64,000 bases of DNA from Limnobacter alexandrii (GCF_005871185.1 NZ_SWKN01000007.1:372001-436000); one strand, 5' to 3'; numbered from the stretch's first letter, positions 8,866 to 17,998 are shown. A program made the numbers and translations. Notes: a model not told the origin generated them from the sequence alone.

Positions 8866-9831
8866 ATGGATATATTTGCGCAACAACTGATCAACGGCTT
8901 GGTACTGGGCAGTATTTATGCTTTGGTGGCACTTGGGTACACCATGGTCTACGGTGTTTTGGGGTTGATCAACTTTGCACATGGCGAAGTCGTGATGATT
9001 GGTGCCATGGTTGCCTTCAGCGCCATCACCTTGTTCCTGGGCCTGTTCCCGGAAACCCCGGGCTGGATACTTTTCCTGGTGGGCGTACTGTGCGCTGTAC
9101 CTGTGTGCATGCTGGTCAGTTTCTCCATTGAACGCTTTGCCTATCGTCCTCTAAGAAATGCACCCCGGCTTGCCCCCCTGATCTCAGCAATCGGTGTTTC
9201 AATTATTCTGCAAACCCTGGCCATGATCATTTGGGGGCGCAATTACCTGATCTTCCCCACCACCCTGCCGACAGACCCCATCATTTTGCACACCTTTTCC
9301 CCAAGTCTTGATCACGATTACGAAAGAATTGTTTCCATCACGCCGGTGCAACTTCTCATCGTGGTGGTATCGGCAATGCTTATGTTGAGCCTTACCTACA
9401 TGGTCAATCAAACGCGGCTGGGCAAGGCCATGCGCGCCACCTCTGAAAACCCGAAATTGGCCGGGCTCATGGGTATCAATGCAAATTCCGTGATCGCCGC
9501 CACATTCGTCATTGGCGCAGCGCTGGCCGGAGTGGCTGGTGTGATGGTGGCCGCAAACTATTCAGTGGCTCATTTTTACATGGGGTTTTTGCCGGGACTC
9601 AAAGCGTTTACTGCTGCAGTGCTGGGTGGTATTGGCAACATTTACGGCGCCATGTTGGGTGGTCTACTCTTGGGCATTGTCGAAAGCCTGGGGGCTGGTT
9701 ATTTGGGGCAGTTGACCGGCGGTTTTTTGGGCTCGCACTATCAGGATATATTTGCATTCGCTGTGTTGATTCTGGTGCTTACCCTTCGGCCATCCGGCCT
9801 GTTGGGTGAAAGGGTATCGGACCGCGCATGA
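8866..9831 (+). CDS. livH: Branched-chain amino-acid ABC transporter permease LivH
   Basis: A 321-residue inner-membrane permease with about eight hydrophobic segments and the LivH pattern (GLVLGSIYALVALGYTMVYGVLG, INFAHGE, and AAVLGGIGNIYGAMLGG near the C terminus). It forms the channel together with LivM. It is the first gene of livHMGF, facing the divergent binding-protein gene across 168 bp that must hold both promoters. Its stop overlaps the livM start by four bases (ATGA). Confidence 0.93.
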   Translation: MDIFAQQLINGLVLGSIYALVALGYTMVYGVLGLINFAHGEVVMIGAMVAFSAITLFLGLFPETPGWILFLVGVLCAVPVCMLVSFSIERFAYRPLRNAPRLAPLISAIGVSIILQTLAMIIWGRNYLIFPTTLPTDPIILHTFSPSLDHDYERIVSITPVQLLIVVVSAMLMLSLTYMVNQTRLGKAMRATSENPKLAGLMGINANSVIAATFVIGAALAGVAGVMVAANYSVAHFYMGFLPGLKAFTAAVLGGIGNIYGAMLGGLLLGIVESLGAGYLGQLTGGFLGSHYQDIFAFAVLILVLTLRPSGLLGERVSDRA

Positions 9832-10901
9832 ACAAGCTTGCAAACCGCCATCAACAAATTATCGGCTTCCTCTTGGTCGCAGTTGCGCTGGCCGCCCTGC
9901 CCTGGGTTGCAGGTTTGATTGGCAACAGCTGGGTTCGAATTTTGAACATCGCCTTGCTTTACGTGATGTTGGCGCTGGGCCTCAACATAGTAGTGGGCTT
10001 TGCCGGTTTGCTCGATCTGGGTTACATCGCCTTTTATGCAGTAGGCGCTTATGTTTATGGTTTGCTGGCCTCTCCCCATTTAACAGACAACTTCGAAATC
10101 ATTGCCACGCTGTTTCCCGACGGCCTGCATCTTTCGATCTGGCTGATGATTCCCTTGGGTGCATTGATCGCTGCAATTTTCGGTGTGTTGCTCGGTGCAC
10201 CTACCCTTCGGTTAAGGGGCGACTACCTGGCCATTGTCACCTTGGGGTTTGGTGAAATCATTCGACTGTTTTTGAACAACCTGAATGCGCCAGTCAACAT
10301 CACCAATGGCCCCCAAGGCATCAACATGATCGAGCCTGTACAAATTGCAGGGGTTCGTTTTTCACGCACGGTCGATATTCTCGGCATCGAAATTTCTGCA
10401 CTTCACCTTTACTACTACCTGTTCCTGGCGCTCACACTCATCATGATTCTGGTGTGTATGCGCTTGCAAAACAGTCGGATCGGCCGTGCATGGACAGCCC
10501 TGCGAGACGACGAAACTGCCGCAAAATCCATGGGCATAAACACCCGCAACATGAAGCTGCTCGCCTTCGCGCTGGGCGCCTCTTTTGGTGGTGTTGCGGG
10601 TGCCATGTTCTCTGCATTTCAGGGTTTTGTCAGTCCGGAATCCTTTGGTTTGATGGAATCAATTATTGTGCTTTGCATGGTGGTGCTGGGTGGCATGGGT
10701 CATATTCCCGGTGTCATTTTGGGCGCACTTTTGCTGGCTGGCTTTCCTGAAGTATTGCGGCAAGTTGTTACGCCAGTTCAGGAGTTTTTGTTTGGTGCCG
10801 TGCTGGTGGATGCAGAAATACTTCGATCATTGATCTACGGGCTCACCATGGTCTTGGTGATGCTGTATCGCCCCAAGGGGCTTTGGCCACAACACAAATG
10901 A
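9828..10901 (+). CDS. livM: Branched-chain amino-acid ABC transporter permease LivM
   Basis: A 357-residue partner permease of LivH, with multiple membrane segments and the family motifs NIVVGFAGLLDLGYIAFYAVGAY, LRLRGDYLAIVTLGFGEIIR and a GGMGHIPGVILGA loop. It overlaps livH and livG by four bases each (ATGA), which points to translational coupling within the operon. Confidence 0.93.
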   Translation: MNKLANRHQQIIGFLLVAVALAALPWVAGLIGNSWVRILNIALLYVMLALGLNIVVGFAGLLDLGYIAFYAVGAYVYGLLASPHLTDNFEIIATLFPDGLHLSIWLMIPLGALIAAIFGVLLGAPTLRLRGDYLAIVTLGFGEIIRLFLNNLNAPVNITNGPQGINMIEPVQIAGVRFSRTVDILGIEISALHLYYYLFLALTLIMILVCMRLQNSRIGRAWTALRDDETAAKSMGINTRNMKLLAFALGASFGGVAGAMFSAFQGFVSPESFGLMESIIVLCMVVLGGMGHIPGVILGALLLAGFPEVLRQVVTPVQEFLFGAVLVDAEILRSLIYGLTMVLVMLYRPKGLWPQHK

Positions 10902-11671
10902 ATACACCCCTGTTTAGCGCCTCGCATCTGAAAAAAAGCTTCGGTGGCATCGCAGCTGTGGATGATGTCAGCCTGAGTATTCAGGCTGGGCAAGTCATCG
11001 GTTTGATTGGCCCGAATGGTGCAGGCAAAACCACCTGTTTCAATTTGATCACCGGTTTGTACACGCCCGATGCAGGTCAGCTTTCCTTTCAGGGCAAAAC
11101 CTATAAACCAGACTCGCCACACGAAGTAGCCAAAATGGGGCTGGCGCGTACCTTTCAGAATATCCGTCTGTTCAAAAGCATGACTGCGCTTGAAAATGTA
11201 GCCGTGGGCATGCACAGCAAAACCCGGCAAGGCGTACTGGGTGCCATACTTCGAACCCCGGCACAGCGCCGCGAGGAACAAGGTGTTTGGCAGCAGGCCA
11301 TGCATTGGCTGAATTACGTGGGCATTGGTGCTTACAGCCAACACCTGGCGGGGCAACTTTCCTATGGCGATCAACGACGCCTGGAAATTGCACGGGCCCT
11401 GGCCAGCCAACCTGCACTGCTGGCGCTTGATGAGCCGGCCGCAGGCATGAATGCCACCGAAAAATTAAAGCTTCGAGAATTGCTACTTCAAATTCGACGG
11501 GATGGAAAATCGATCTTGCTGATTGAACACGATGTCAAGCTGGTGATGGGTATTTGTGACGAAGTTACCGTGCTGGACTATGGCAAAGTGATCGCCCAAG
11601 GCACACCAGTACAAGTTCAGCAAAACCCCGCCGTGATTGAAGCCTATCTTGGGGGGCTGCACCATGGTTAA
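10898..11671 (+). CDS. livG: Branched-chain amino-acid ABC transporter ATPase LivG
   Basis: A 257-residue cytoplasmic ATPase subunit. Walker A GPNGAGKT lies at 38-45, the signature is LSYGDQRRLEIARAL, and Walker B is LLALDEPAAGMN, whose AAGMN ending is typical of LivG. The ATG at 10898 overlaps the livM stop (ATGA) and is preferred over a GTG-type start 15 bp upstream inside livM. It pairs with LivF. Confidence 0.94.
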   Translation: MNTPLFSASHLKKSFGGIAAVDDVSLSIQAGQVIGLIGPNGAGKTTCFNLITGLYTPDAGQLSFQGKTYKPDSPHEVAKMGLARTFQNIRLFKSMTALENVAVGMHSKTRQGVLGAILRTPAQRREEQGVWQQAMHWLNYVGIGAYSQHLAGQLSYGDQRRLEIARALASQPALLALDEPAAGMNATEKLKLRELLLQIRRDGKSILLIEHDVKLVMGICDEVTVLDYGKVIAQGTPVQVQQNPAVIEAYLGGLHHG

Positions 11672-12401
11672 TGCAATGCTCAATGTGCAAGGGCTAACCG
11701 TGACCTACGGTGGCATACAAGCGGTAAAGGACTTGAGTTTTCATGTGCAGCCAAGGGAACTGGTGTGCCTGATTGGCTGCAATGGTGCAGGTAAAACATC
11801 AACCATGAATGCAATTGCAGGCTTGTTGCCTTTTCAGGCTCATGCCGCAACCTTCAAAGGTGTAATCGACTTGACTGCCCTGCCCGCGCACCAACGATTA
11901 TCCAATGGCTTGGCCCTGGTGCCCGAGGGACGCGGAATTTTTACCCGAATGAGCGTGCTGGAAAACCTTGAGTTGGGCGCAAACGTACGATTACAAAAGG
12001 GTTGTTCACAAGCCGAGATTCGCGTTGATCTCGACAAAATGCTGGCGCTGTTTCCTCGCATCAAAGAACGACTGAAACAACTTGCTGGAACGCTAAGCGG
12101 CGGAGAACAACAAATGTTGGCCATGGCGCGTGCGCTGATGGGCAAACCCGACATGCTGCTGGATGAACCCAGCATGGGTTTGGCTCCACTGATGGTCGAG
12201 AAAATTTTTGAGGTGATTCAACAAGTGCACCACGAAGGAATGACCATCTTGCTGGTGGAGCAAAATGCACACATTGCCTTGCAGCTGGCCAGTCGTGCCT
12301 ATGTCATGGACTCGGGCCTGATTGATTACGAAGGCAAGGCCTGTGAACTGATCAACGACCCGAGAATTCGTGAAACTTACCTGGGGCAAATACCGCAATA
12401 A
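11664..12401 (+). CDS. livF: Branched-chain amino-acid ABC transporter ATPase LivF
   Basis: The second ATPase subunit, 245 residues. Walker A is GCNGAGKT at 38-45, with Cys where Pro or Ala is common; the catalytic Lys is intact. The signature LSGGEQQMLAMARALM and Walker B MLLDEPSMGLAP are normal. The ATG at 11664 overlaps the livG end by 8 bp; an upstream in-frame ATG at 11637 would extend well into livG. It ends the operon and converges on a flavin reductase gene 12 bp away. Confidence 0.94.
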   Translation: MVNAMLNVQGLTVTYGGIQAVKDLSFHVQPRELVCLIGCNGAGKTSTMNAIAGLLPFQAHAATFKGVIDLTALPAHQRLSNGLALVPEGRGIFTRMSVLENLELGANVRLQKGCSQAEIRVDLDKMLALFPRIKERLKQLAGTLSGGEQQMLAMARALMGKPDMLLDEPSMGLAPLMVEKIFEVIQQVHHEGMTILLVEQNAHIALQLASRAYVMDSGLIDYEGKACELINDPRIRETYLGQIPQ

Positions 12402-12413
12402 AATGAATCCGCT

Positions 12414-13439
12414 TTATTGCGCATCGGCCATGGACGTGAATGAGTCCGCAAAAAACTCGTCTTCTGGCAAACCACATTGCGCAGTAAAGTCGCGCTGGGC
12501 TGATTCAATCACAATGGGTGCACCACAGGCATAAACCTGATGCCCGCTCAAATCCGGGAAATCTTGCATTACGGCCTGGTGTACAAAACCTGTTCGACCT
12601 GTCCAGTTGCATTCGGCTGTGGCCTCGGAAAGCACAGGGACAAATTTGAAATTTGCATGCTCGGCAACCCACTGTTTTGGCAAGTCCAGCATGTACAAAT
12701 CAGCCTTGGTTCGCGCACCCCAATACAATACAAACTCGCGGTTGTTGTTTTTGAAGAAGGCCTGCTCCAGCAGCGATTTAATGGGCGCAAAACCAGTACC
12801 ACTGGCCAATAACACCACAGGTTTTGTCGAGTCATCCCGCAAGAAAAAAGTACCGAACGGTCCTTCAAAGCGTAAAATTTCGCGTTCTTTCATGCTGCTG
12901 AATACATGATCGGTGAACAAACCGCCCGGCATGTGACGAATGTGCAACTCAATTCCACCTTCCTGATAAGGTGCATTGGCAAGCGAGTAACTGCGGCGAG
13001 AACCGTCACGCAACATAAACTCAATGTACTGCCCGGCATTGAATTGCAGCACCTCATTGGCAGGCAATTGCAATTTGAGAACTGCCACATCGGCAGCAGG
13101 CTTTTCGATACTTTGCAAACGACAAGGCATTTTCTTGATTGGAATATCACCCAAACCTGACAGTTCGCGAACCTTCAACTTCACCGGGCTTAGCGGCTTT
13201 GCGCAGCATGTGAGTACTTTTCCGCGCACACGTTCTTCTTCACTTAAAGCACGCGACTGGTAGGTGCCGTAATCCACTTGGCCTTCAATCAAGTCGGCCT
13301 TGCACGATCCACATGCACCGTCTTTGCAGCCGTATGGCAAAATAACATTTGCGCGCAGCGCTGCCGACAACAAGGTATCGTCAGGCTCGCATTCAAACTG
13401 TTTTTGACTGGGAAGAATTTCTACGTTGTGAATCATCAA
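12414..13439 (-). CDS. Ferredoxin-type NAD(P)H-flavin reductase (CDP-6-deoxy-delta-3,4-glucoseen reductase-like)
   Basis: A 341-residue soluble electron-transfer protein. The N-terminal plant-type [2Fe-2S] ferredoxin domain has Cys ligands at 38, 43 and 46 (GCKDGACGSC) and about 78. It is followed by an FAD-binding domain (RSYSLAN) and an NAD(P)-binding domain (LLASGTGFAPIKSLL, YACGAPIVIESAQ). Homologues in Burkholderiales are routinely named after the CDP-sugar reductase AscD, but no deoxysugar genes are nearby, so the partner is unknown. An oxygenase-reductase role is equally possible. A second Met codon at 13436 is an alternative start. Confidence 0.85.
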   Translation of the reverse strand: MMIHNVEILPSQKQFECEPDDTLLSAALRANVILPYGCKDGACGSCKADLIEGQVDYGTYQSRALSEEERVRGKVLTCCAKPLSPVKLKVRELSGLGDIPIKKMPCRLQSIEKPAADVAVLKLQLPANEVLQFNAGQYIEFMLRDGSRRSYSLANAPYQEGGIELHIRHMPGGLFTDHVFSSMKEREILRFEGPFGTFFLRDDSTKPVVLLASGTGFAPIKSLLEQAFFKNNNREFVLYWGARTKADLYMLDLPKQWVAEHANFKFVPVLSEATAECNWTGRTGFVHQAVMQDFPDLSGHQVYACGAPIVIESAQRDFTAQCGLPEDEFFADSFTSMADAQ

Positions 13440-13490
13440 ACTACTTTCCGTGACATCGACAAACCCGACGGGCTATTTTTCAAACGCAGT

Positions 13491-14390
13491 TTGCCCCGTC
13501 GCTTCAGGCAAAGCAAATTAAGCATTGCTGGATGCGGGCAAGTGGGCTTGGTCTTGTTGCAAACCTATCCAGGTCAATATTTTACAGCGACTTACCGCCC
13601 CGGGGCGGACTCAGCGGCAAAGCGCGCTGCCATCGTGGCATGCAAGGCTCGCCCACTGGCCATTGATCTGAATTCAAAACCGGATTTGCTACGCCTTATC
13701 TCGCTGGGCCACCGAATAGTCTGGATGGCACCTCCCAACTCGAATGTTCACACAGACAACACCCTGAAAAAACTGATTTTGTGGGCGGCCACGCGCGCCA
13801 AGGCACACGACAAACCAGCGCCGCGCATCAGCTATGTGTCCACCACAGGTGTGTATGGCAATGCGCAGGGCCAGTGGATTAACGAATACACACCATTGAA
13901 TGCGCAATCGGACAGGGCCAAACGGCGTGTACATGCTGAAACCCAATTGCGCCTGGGCTTAAAACATGGGGTACACGTACACCTGCTGCGCGCGCCCGGC
14001 ATATACGGCGACAACCGCCTGCCAATTGAGCGCATAAAAAATGGCACACCTGCTTTGCTGCCCGAGGAAGACGCCTGGTCAAATCACATTCACGAACTGG
14101 ATTTGGGCCGCCTAAGCCGCTGGGTGAATTACAAAGGCGGCGCCTTTGAAGTACTCAACGCATGTGATGCCAAGCCCAGCAAAATGGGCGACTATTTTGA
14201 TTTGGTGGCCGATGCATTTCAGCTGGCCCGCCCGCCCCGTTTTTCACGGGAAGAGGTGAAGCAAATGGTCAGCCCCATGATGTGGAGCTTTATGTCGGAA
14301 TCTCGGCGGATTGAATCGCTTAATCAGAAAAAGCTGGGATTTCGTCTTCGCTATCCCAGCGTGGCCGACTTTCTGGCAGTGAAGTCCTGA
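13491..14390 (+). CDS. SDR-family NAD(P)-dependent epimerase/reductase-like protein
   Basis: About 299 residues with an N-terminal nucleotide-binding loop (SIAGCGQVGL, G14-x-G16-x-x-G19), the extended-SDR motif ISYVSTTGVYG, and LLRAPGIYG. It resembles the YeeZ type of atypical SDR proteins, which lack a clear YxxxK catalytic pair; the reaction is unknown. The start is uncertain: TTG 13491 puts the binding loop where it belongs, and GTG 13428 is an in-frame alternative that would overlap the divergent reductase gene. The open frame continues further upstream as an antisense artefact. Confidence 0.75.
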   Translation: MPRRFRQSKLSIAGCGQVGLVLLQTYPGQYFTATYRPGADSAAKRAAIVACKARPLAIDLNSKPDLLRLISLGHRIVWMAPPNSNVHTDNTLKKLILWAATRAKAHDKPAPRISYVSTTGVYGNAQGQWINEYTPLNAQSDRAKRRVHAETQLRLGLKHGVHVHLLRAPGIYGDNRLPIERIKNGTPALLPEEDAWSNHIHELDLGRLSRWVNYKGGAFEVLNACDAKPSKMGDYFDLVADAFQLARPPRFSREEVKQMVSPMMWSFMSESRRIESLNQKKLGFRLRYPSVADFLAVKS

Positions 14391-14409
14391 TCGAATACCG
14401 GTTTGTTGT

Positions 14410-14685
14410 TCAGGCAAACATTTTGTCGATGTTTTTGTCGATTTCGGCCTGAATTTTTCCCTTGAATGCTTTCAACATAAAGCCCAAGGAAATGTCGACG
14501 GTGACGTCTTTGTCGGTCACATCCAGCTTGCCCTTCACGCCAGAACGCGTGAAGTTCAGGGTGTTACCTTGCCACTGGCTATCCAACTGGAATTCTTTTT
14601 GCAATTGATCCGCCAGTTTTTGCGCAGTTTGCTTGGCTTCTTCCAGGGACAAATTGTGTGCTTTGCGGGCATGAATATCAGACAT
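14410..14685 (-). CDS. Polyhydroxyalkanoic acid system family protein (PHA_gran_rgn)
   Basis: A 91-residue protein matching a small family linked to PHA storage granules: an N-terminal helix (LEEAKQTAQKLADQLQKEF), then short strands (WQGNTLNFTRSGVKGKLDV) and VDISLGFMLKAF, ending in a helix with IDKNIDKMF. It is predicted cytoplasmic and has no signal peptide. Its molecular role is not established. A PHA depolymerase gene lies 3.3 kb away, consistent with a PHA-storing host. Confidence 0.8.
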   Translation of the reverse strand: MSDIHARKAHNLSLEEAKQTAQKLADQLQKEFQLDSQWQGNTLNFTRSGVKGKLDVTDKDVTVDISLGFMLKAFKGKIQAEIDKNIDKMFA

Positions 14686-14735
14686 ATTGGCTCACTCTTG
14701 AAGGTGTTATGACTGCATATTAACCCAGTGCGACA

Positions 14736-15863
14736 TCACACGGTAGAGAACCAAAAATCGAAGGCCATTTTAGAAGAAGGTGTCAGGTCATTCTCAAAGC
14801 CCACCACACGTTTGGCAAAGCGCATTTGGGAATCAATAATGCGCTTGAAAATTCGGCTGTTCGCCGATTCACGTGCAATGATTTTGCGCCAAGCGGTCAA
14901 CTGCGCCTTCAAAATATCGTCGGGGGTTACGTAATAACGAACACCCTGTTTGCGGCGCATTTCCTCGTAATCGGTTGAAAACCGGTCGGAGGCCTTCCAG
15001 CTTAAATCAGCTGATGAGGCCTGCAAGGCATATCGAATAATCGAGCGCAAAGCGAAGGGCAAGCTGTCAAAACGCTGCTTGTTGAAAATAACTTCAAATA
15101 CCTCGCTGCTTTGATGAAAGCTGCGAATCATGCACACCGACGACACACTGGGAAAACCCAACGCACGGTCTGAGCTGGGGTTGTTAAACTCCGCAGCATC
15201 GATCAAGCCTTTGTCGAGCCACGGCACAATGTCCGCAGGCTGCAAAGCTGTGGTGGTCAAACCCAGCTCCTTGAACACTTCGGCTGCCAAACCCACCGCA
15301 CGGAAACGCATTTTGTCGAGATCCTTGATGCTCTCGATTCGATTCTTAAACCACCCCAAAGGTTGTGGCGTCAAAGGCCCGTACATGAAGCCCTGAATAT
15401 TCAGGTTCATTTCTTTTTGAACCAGCTCGTCGTACAACTGCTGACCACCACCGTACTGAAACCACGCCAAAATCTGGTTTGAACTCATGCCAAAACTGGG
15501 ACCACTGCCAAACAGTGAAAACGCCGCATGGCGATCATGCCAATAGGTGGGAACACCATGGCCCCCATCTAGCTGCCCCTTGTGCACGGCGTTCTGAATA
15601 CCGAAAGCCTTCACAATACTGTTGGTGGGGTACACGTCGATGCGCAACTCGCCGCCCGACATGTCATTGACCTTCTTGGCAAAGTCTTGGGCAAATTCAT
15701 TGAAAATGTCTTTGGTGGGCCAAGTGCTTTGAAACTTGAACACGATCGGCTTGGCTGTTTTGACCACCGCAGCTGACTGGGTAAGCGCGGGGGTCGCAAT
15801 GGCTCCCGCAGCACCTGCCACCAAAGCCTTTTGTACAAAGCGTCGCCGGGAGTCGTCGCGCAT
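14736..15863 (-). CDS. TRAP transporter substrate-binding protein (DctP family)
   Basis: A 375-residue periplasmic receptor with a twin-arginine type leader (SRRRFVQKALVAGAAGA, cleavage near ATPALTQ). The body has family features: FKFQSTWPTKDIFNEFAQDFAKKVNDMSGGEL, MRFRAVGLAAEVFKELG and a GLIDAAEFNNPSSD segment. Receptors of this subtype bind organic acids such as 2-oxoacids. No DctQ or DctM membrane subunit is encoded in the window, so it is an orphan here. It starts 2 bp after the LutC-like gene and is very likely co-transcribed with it. Confidence 0.88.
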   Translation of the reverse strand: MRDDSRRRFVQKALVAGAAGAIATPALTQSAAVVKTAKPIVFKFQSTWPTKDIFNEFAQDFAKKVNDMSGGELRIDVYPTNSIVKAFGIQNAVHKGQLDGGHGVPTYWHDRHAAFSLFGSGPSFGMSSNQILAWFQYGGGQQLYDELVQKEMNLNIQGFMYGPLTPQPLGWFKNRIESIKDLDKMRFRAVGLAAEVFKELGLTTTALQPADIVPWLDKGLIDAAEFNNPSSDRALGFPSVSSVCMIRSFHQSSEVFEVIFNKQRFDSLPFALRSIIRYALQASSADLSWKASDRFSTDYEEMRRKQGVRYYVTPDDILKAQLTAWRKIIARESANSRIFKRIIDSQMRFAKRVVGFENDLTPSSKMAFDFWFSTV

Positions 15864-15865
15864 GC

Positions 15866-16585
15866 TTATTTGCCAACCAGAATTAAATGCACCCGATACG
15901 GGCCATGAGCACCCAACACAATGGTTTGCTCAATGTCGGCCGTGCGCGATGGGCCAGATACAAAATTCAATGCACGTGGCATCACACGCCCTTCCTTTCT
16001 TAAAAGCTGAAAAGCGTCTTCCATGGTATGCACCACCTGGTCTTCCCGGACAATTGCAATGTGTGTTTCGGGCAGCAGGTGCGTGCTGGCGGGCTCATCG
16101 GCTTTGCTGGCAAACACCAGGGTACCGGTTTCGGCCACTGCGCAGGCTACAGCGCTAATGCCAATCAGATCATCGCCTGTCGGGGCACCCAAGCGCACTG
16201 GGTGTGGCAACACCGACCAGTCCAACTGGCCTAAAGCTGGCCAAATGGCCACGGTTCCCGCCAATTCATTCTCGGCAAGGTATGCGGCACAGGCTTGGGG
16301 CACATCAGAAGCGGACTTGACCCGTTGCACGGTACACAGCATCGCTTTCGATTTCTCTTCAAACAAAGCCACCACATTTTTAACCGGGCTTGGTGCCGGG
16401 CCGCGGGTTTTCCTGGCCAGGTAACCTTTGGCCAAAGTCATTTCATTGTCGTGCATCGTTTCAGGCCGGGATTGTAGGCTGCGAATCCGATTCAGAATTT
16501 CTGACCTCGCCACTGAAGTGTCCAGGTCGTCGTCGTTGAAAGATTGGCTCAAAGTGCACCCTTGGCAGATATTCGTAGCGACCAT
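15866..16585 (-). CDS. LUD-domain protein, LutC/YkgG-like
   Basis: A 239-residue protein with the LUD fold seen in the LutC subunit of the L-lactate oxidation complex: VAIWPALGQLDWSVLPHPV, the ACAVAETGTLVFAS stretch, the THLLPETHIAIV strand and a C-terminal ALNFVSGPSRTADIEQTIVLGAHGP motif. No lutA or lutB partner is in view. The gene is upstream of and nearly touching a TRAP receptor, which suggests uptake and oxidation of a hydroxy or keto acid, but this is inference. It diverges from fdxA. Confidence 0.85.
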   Translation of the reverse strand: MVATNICQGCTLSQSFNDDDLDTSVARSEILNRIRSLQSRPETMHDNEMTLAKGYLARKTRGPAPSPVKNVVALFEEKSKAMLCTVQRVKSASDVPQACAAYLAENELAGTVAIWPALGQLDWSVLPHPVRLGAPTGDDLIGISAVACAVAETGTLVFASKADEPASTHLLPETHIAIVREDQVVHTMEDAFQLLRKEGRVMPRALNFVSGPSRTADIEQTIVLGAHGPYRVHLILVGK

Positions 16586-16719
16586 TATAGAAAAACCACG
16601 CCACTGCCGCCCCTAGGGTATGCCCCATGGCAGTTGCTTATTTCGAGCGGAGTTTCAAGTGCAAGGTGGCCCAATCGATTACAATGTCACGTTATCTTGC
16701 TTAACCCATCATTTTCACC

Positions 16720-17043
16720 ATGACACACGTAGTTACCGAGTCTTGCATCAAGTGCAAATACACCGATTGTGTGGATGTATGCCCAGTCGACTGCTTTCGC
16801 GAAGGCCCCAACTTTCTGGTGATCGATCCAGACGAGTGCATCGATTGCGCCGTTTGCATTCCCGAATGCCCTGTCAACGCAATTTACGCTGAAGAAGACG
16901 TGCCAGCCGACCAGGTCAAGTTCATCGACATGAACGTGGAACTGGCCAAAGATTGGCCGAGCATCACGCGCATGAAAGCGCACCTGCCCGACGCCGATGA
17001 CTGGAAGGACGTCAAAGACAAGCTGCAATACCTTGAAAAGTAA
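16720..17043 (+). CDS. fdxA: Seven-iron ferredoxin FdxA
   Basis: A 107-residue low-potential ferredoxin with one [3Fe-4S] and one [4Fe-4S] cluster. The N-terminal Cys pattern ([19 protein letters not shown]) and the second motif ([16 protein letters not shown]) are those of Azotobacter FdI-type ferredoxins, and the C-terminal extension (about 50 residues, ending KDKLQYLEK) is also typical. It is followed 33 bp later by a ferredoxin-NADP reductase gene, its natural electron partner. Confidence 0.95.
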   Translation: MTHVVTESCIKCKYTDCVDVCPVDCFREGPNFLVIDPDECIDCAVCIPECPVNAIYAEEDVPADQVKFIDMNVELAKDWPSITRMKAHLPDADDWKDVKDKLQYLEK

Positions 17044-17076
17044 TCCAGTTCAAGGCAGTTCCAATCGAGTAGTTGC

Positions 17077-17883
17077 ATGAGTGAAGTTGAAGACAAATAC
17101 ACCCGGGAAACCATCACCAGCGTACGCGTTTGGGTACCAGGCAAATTGTTTTCCTTCACCTGCACCCGTCCAACAGGCTTTCGCTTCACGGCCGGGCAAT
17201 TTGCAAGGCTGGGCGTGGACAACACACTACAATTGCCCGACGAGCCCGAAATTATCTGGCGCGCCTATTCCATGGTGTCAGGCCCGTTTGATGAGCATCT
17301 CGAATTTTTCTCAATTGTCGTTCCCGACGGTGCCTTCACGAGCCACCTAAGTCAGCTTCAGGTGGGTTCTCCTGTCTACATCGACAAAACCAACTTTGGT
17401 TTCCTCACCACGGCTCGTTTTGAAACCGGCAAAGACCTCTGGCTATTGGGTTCAGGAACCGGTTTAGCACCCTTTCTCTCAATTCTTCATGACCCACACA
17501 CCTGGGAGCAGTTTGAAAACATCGTGCTGGTGCACAGTGCCCGCACTGCAGAGGAACTGGTTTACCAAGACATGATTAAAGGTTTTGTTGAGCATCCCGT
17601 GCTGAGCGAACTGATTGAGAACGTCAAAAAGAGATTTCTCTATGTACCTGTGGTAACCCGGGAGAAAGTGCCCAATTGCTTGGGCGAGCGGATAACGACA
17701 CTGCTTGAGCAAGGCACCCTGGCTGAACACACGGGCTTGCCCATGAATGTTGAACGCAGTCGATTCATGATTTGCGGCAACCCTGACATGGTGAGCGATA
17801 TTCGCAAAGTATTGAAATCAAAAGGTTATGCACCCGCCCGCCGAAACAGTCCAGGTGAAATCGCAGTTGAAAACTATTGGTGA
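17077..17883 (+). CDS. fpr: Ferredoxin--NADP(+) reductase
   Basis: A 268-residue flavoenzyme that exchanges electrons between NADP(H) and ferredoxin or flavodoxin. The FAD-binding motif RAYSMVSGP lies near residue 64, the GAFTSHL loop binds FAD phosphate, and the NADP-binding stretch is LLGSGTGLAPFLSIL. The C terminus has the bacterial Fpr form (MICGNPDMVSDIRKVL, ending VENYW). It sits just behind fdxA and forms a redox pair with it, probably serving biosynthesis or oxidative-stress defence. Confidence 0.93.
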   Translation: MSEVEDKYTRETITSVRVWVPGKLFSFTCTRPTGFRFTAGQFARLGVDNTLQLPDEPEIIWRAYSMVSGPFDEHLEFFSIVVPDGAFTSHLSQLQVGSPVYIDKTNFGFLTTARFETGKDLWLLGSGTGLAPFLSILHDPHTWEQFENIVLVHSARTAEELVYQDMIKGFVEHPVLSELIENVKKRFLYVPVVTREKVPNCLGERITTLLEQGTLAEHTGLPMNVERSRFMICGNPDMVSDIRKVLKSKGYAPARRNSPGEIAVENYW

Positions 17884-17904
17884 TCGAAGAATCATTCAAA
17901 CATG

Positions 17905-17972
17905 TTGCAATGCAGCAATGTTTGCAAGATAATCGTCAGGAACCTGACACATAATTGTCAAAACATGACAAT
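17905..17972. promoter_or_regulatory. Inverted repeats in the phaZ leader (candidate PhaR-type sites)
   Basis: Two symmetric motifs lie in the 115-bp gap before phaZ. TTGCAATGCAGCAA at 17905-17918 has TTGC/GCAA ends, followed at once by TTTGCAA. ATTGTCA-AAACA-TGACAAT at 17954-17972 is a 19-bp interrupted palindrome. PhaR-type regulators of PHA genes are reported to bind TGC/GCA-rich sites, so the first motif is a candidate; the second could be another repressor site. Binding is inferred from sequence only. Confidence 0.4.
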
Positions 17973-17998
17973 CGCCTAATCAAGCCGGAGGCACCCCC

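Noticed and set aside
13278-13490. In-frame upstream extension of the SDR gene
   Set aside because: It lies antisense to the 5' end of the flavin reductase gene and adds sequence before the nucleotide-binding loop that no SDR protein has.
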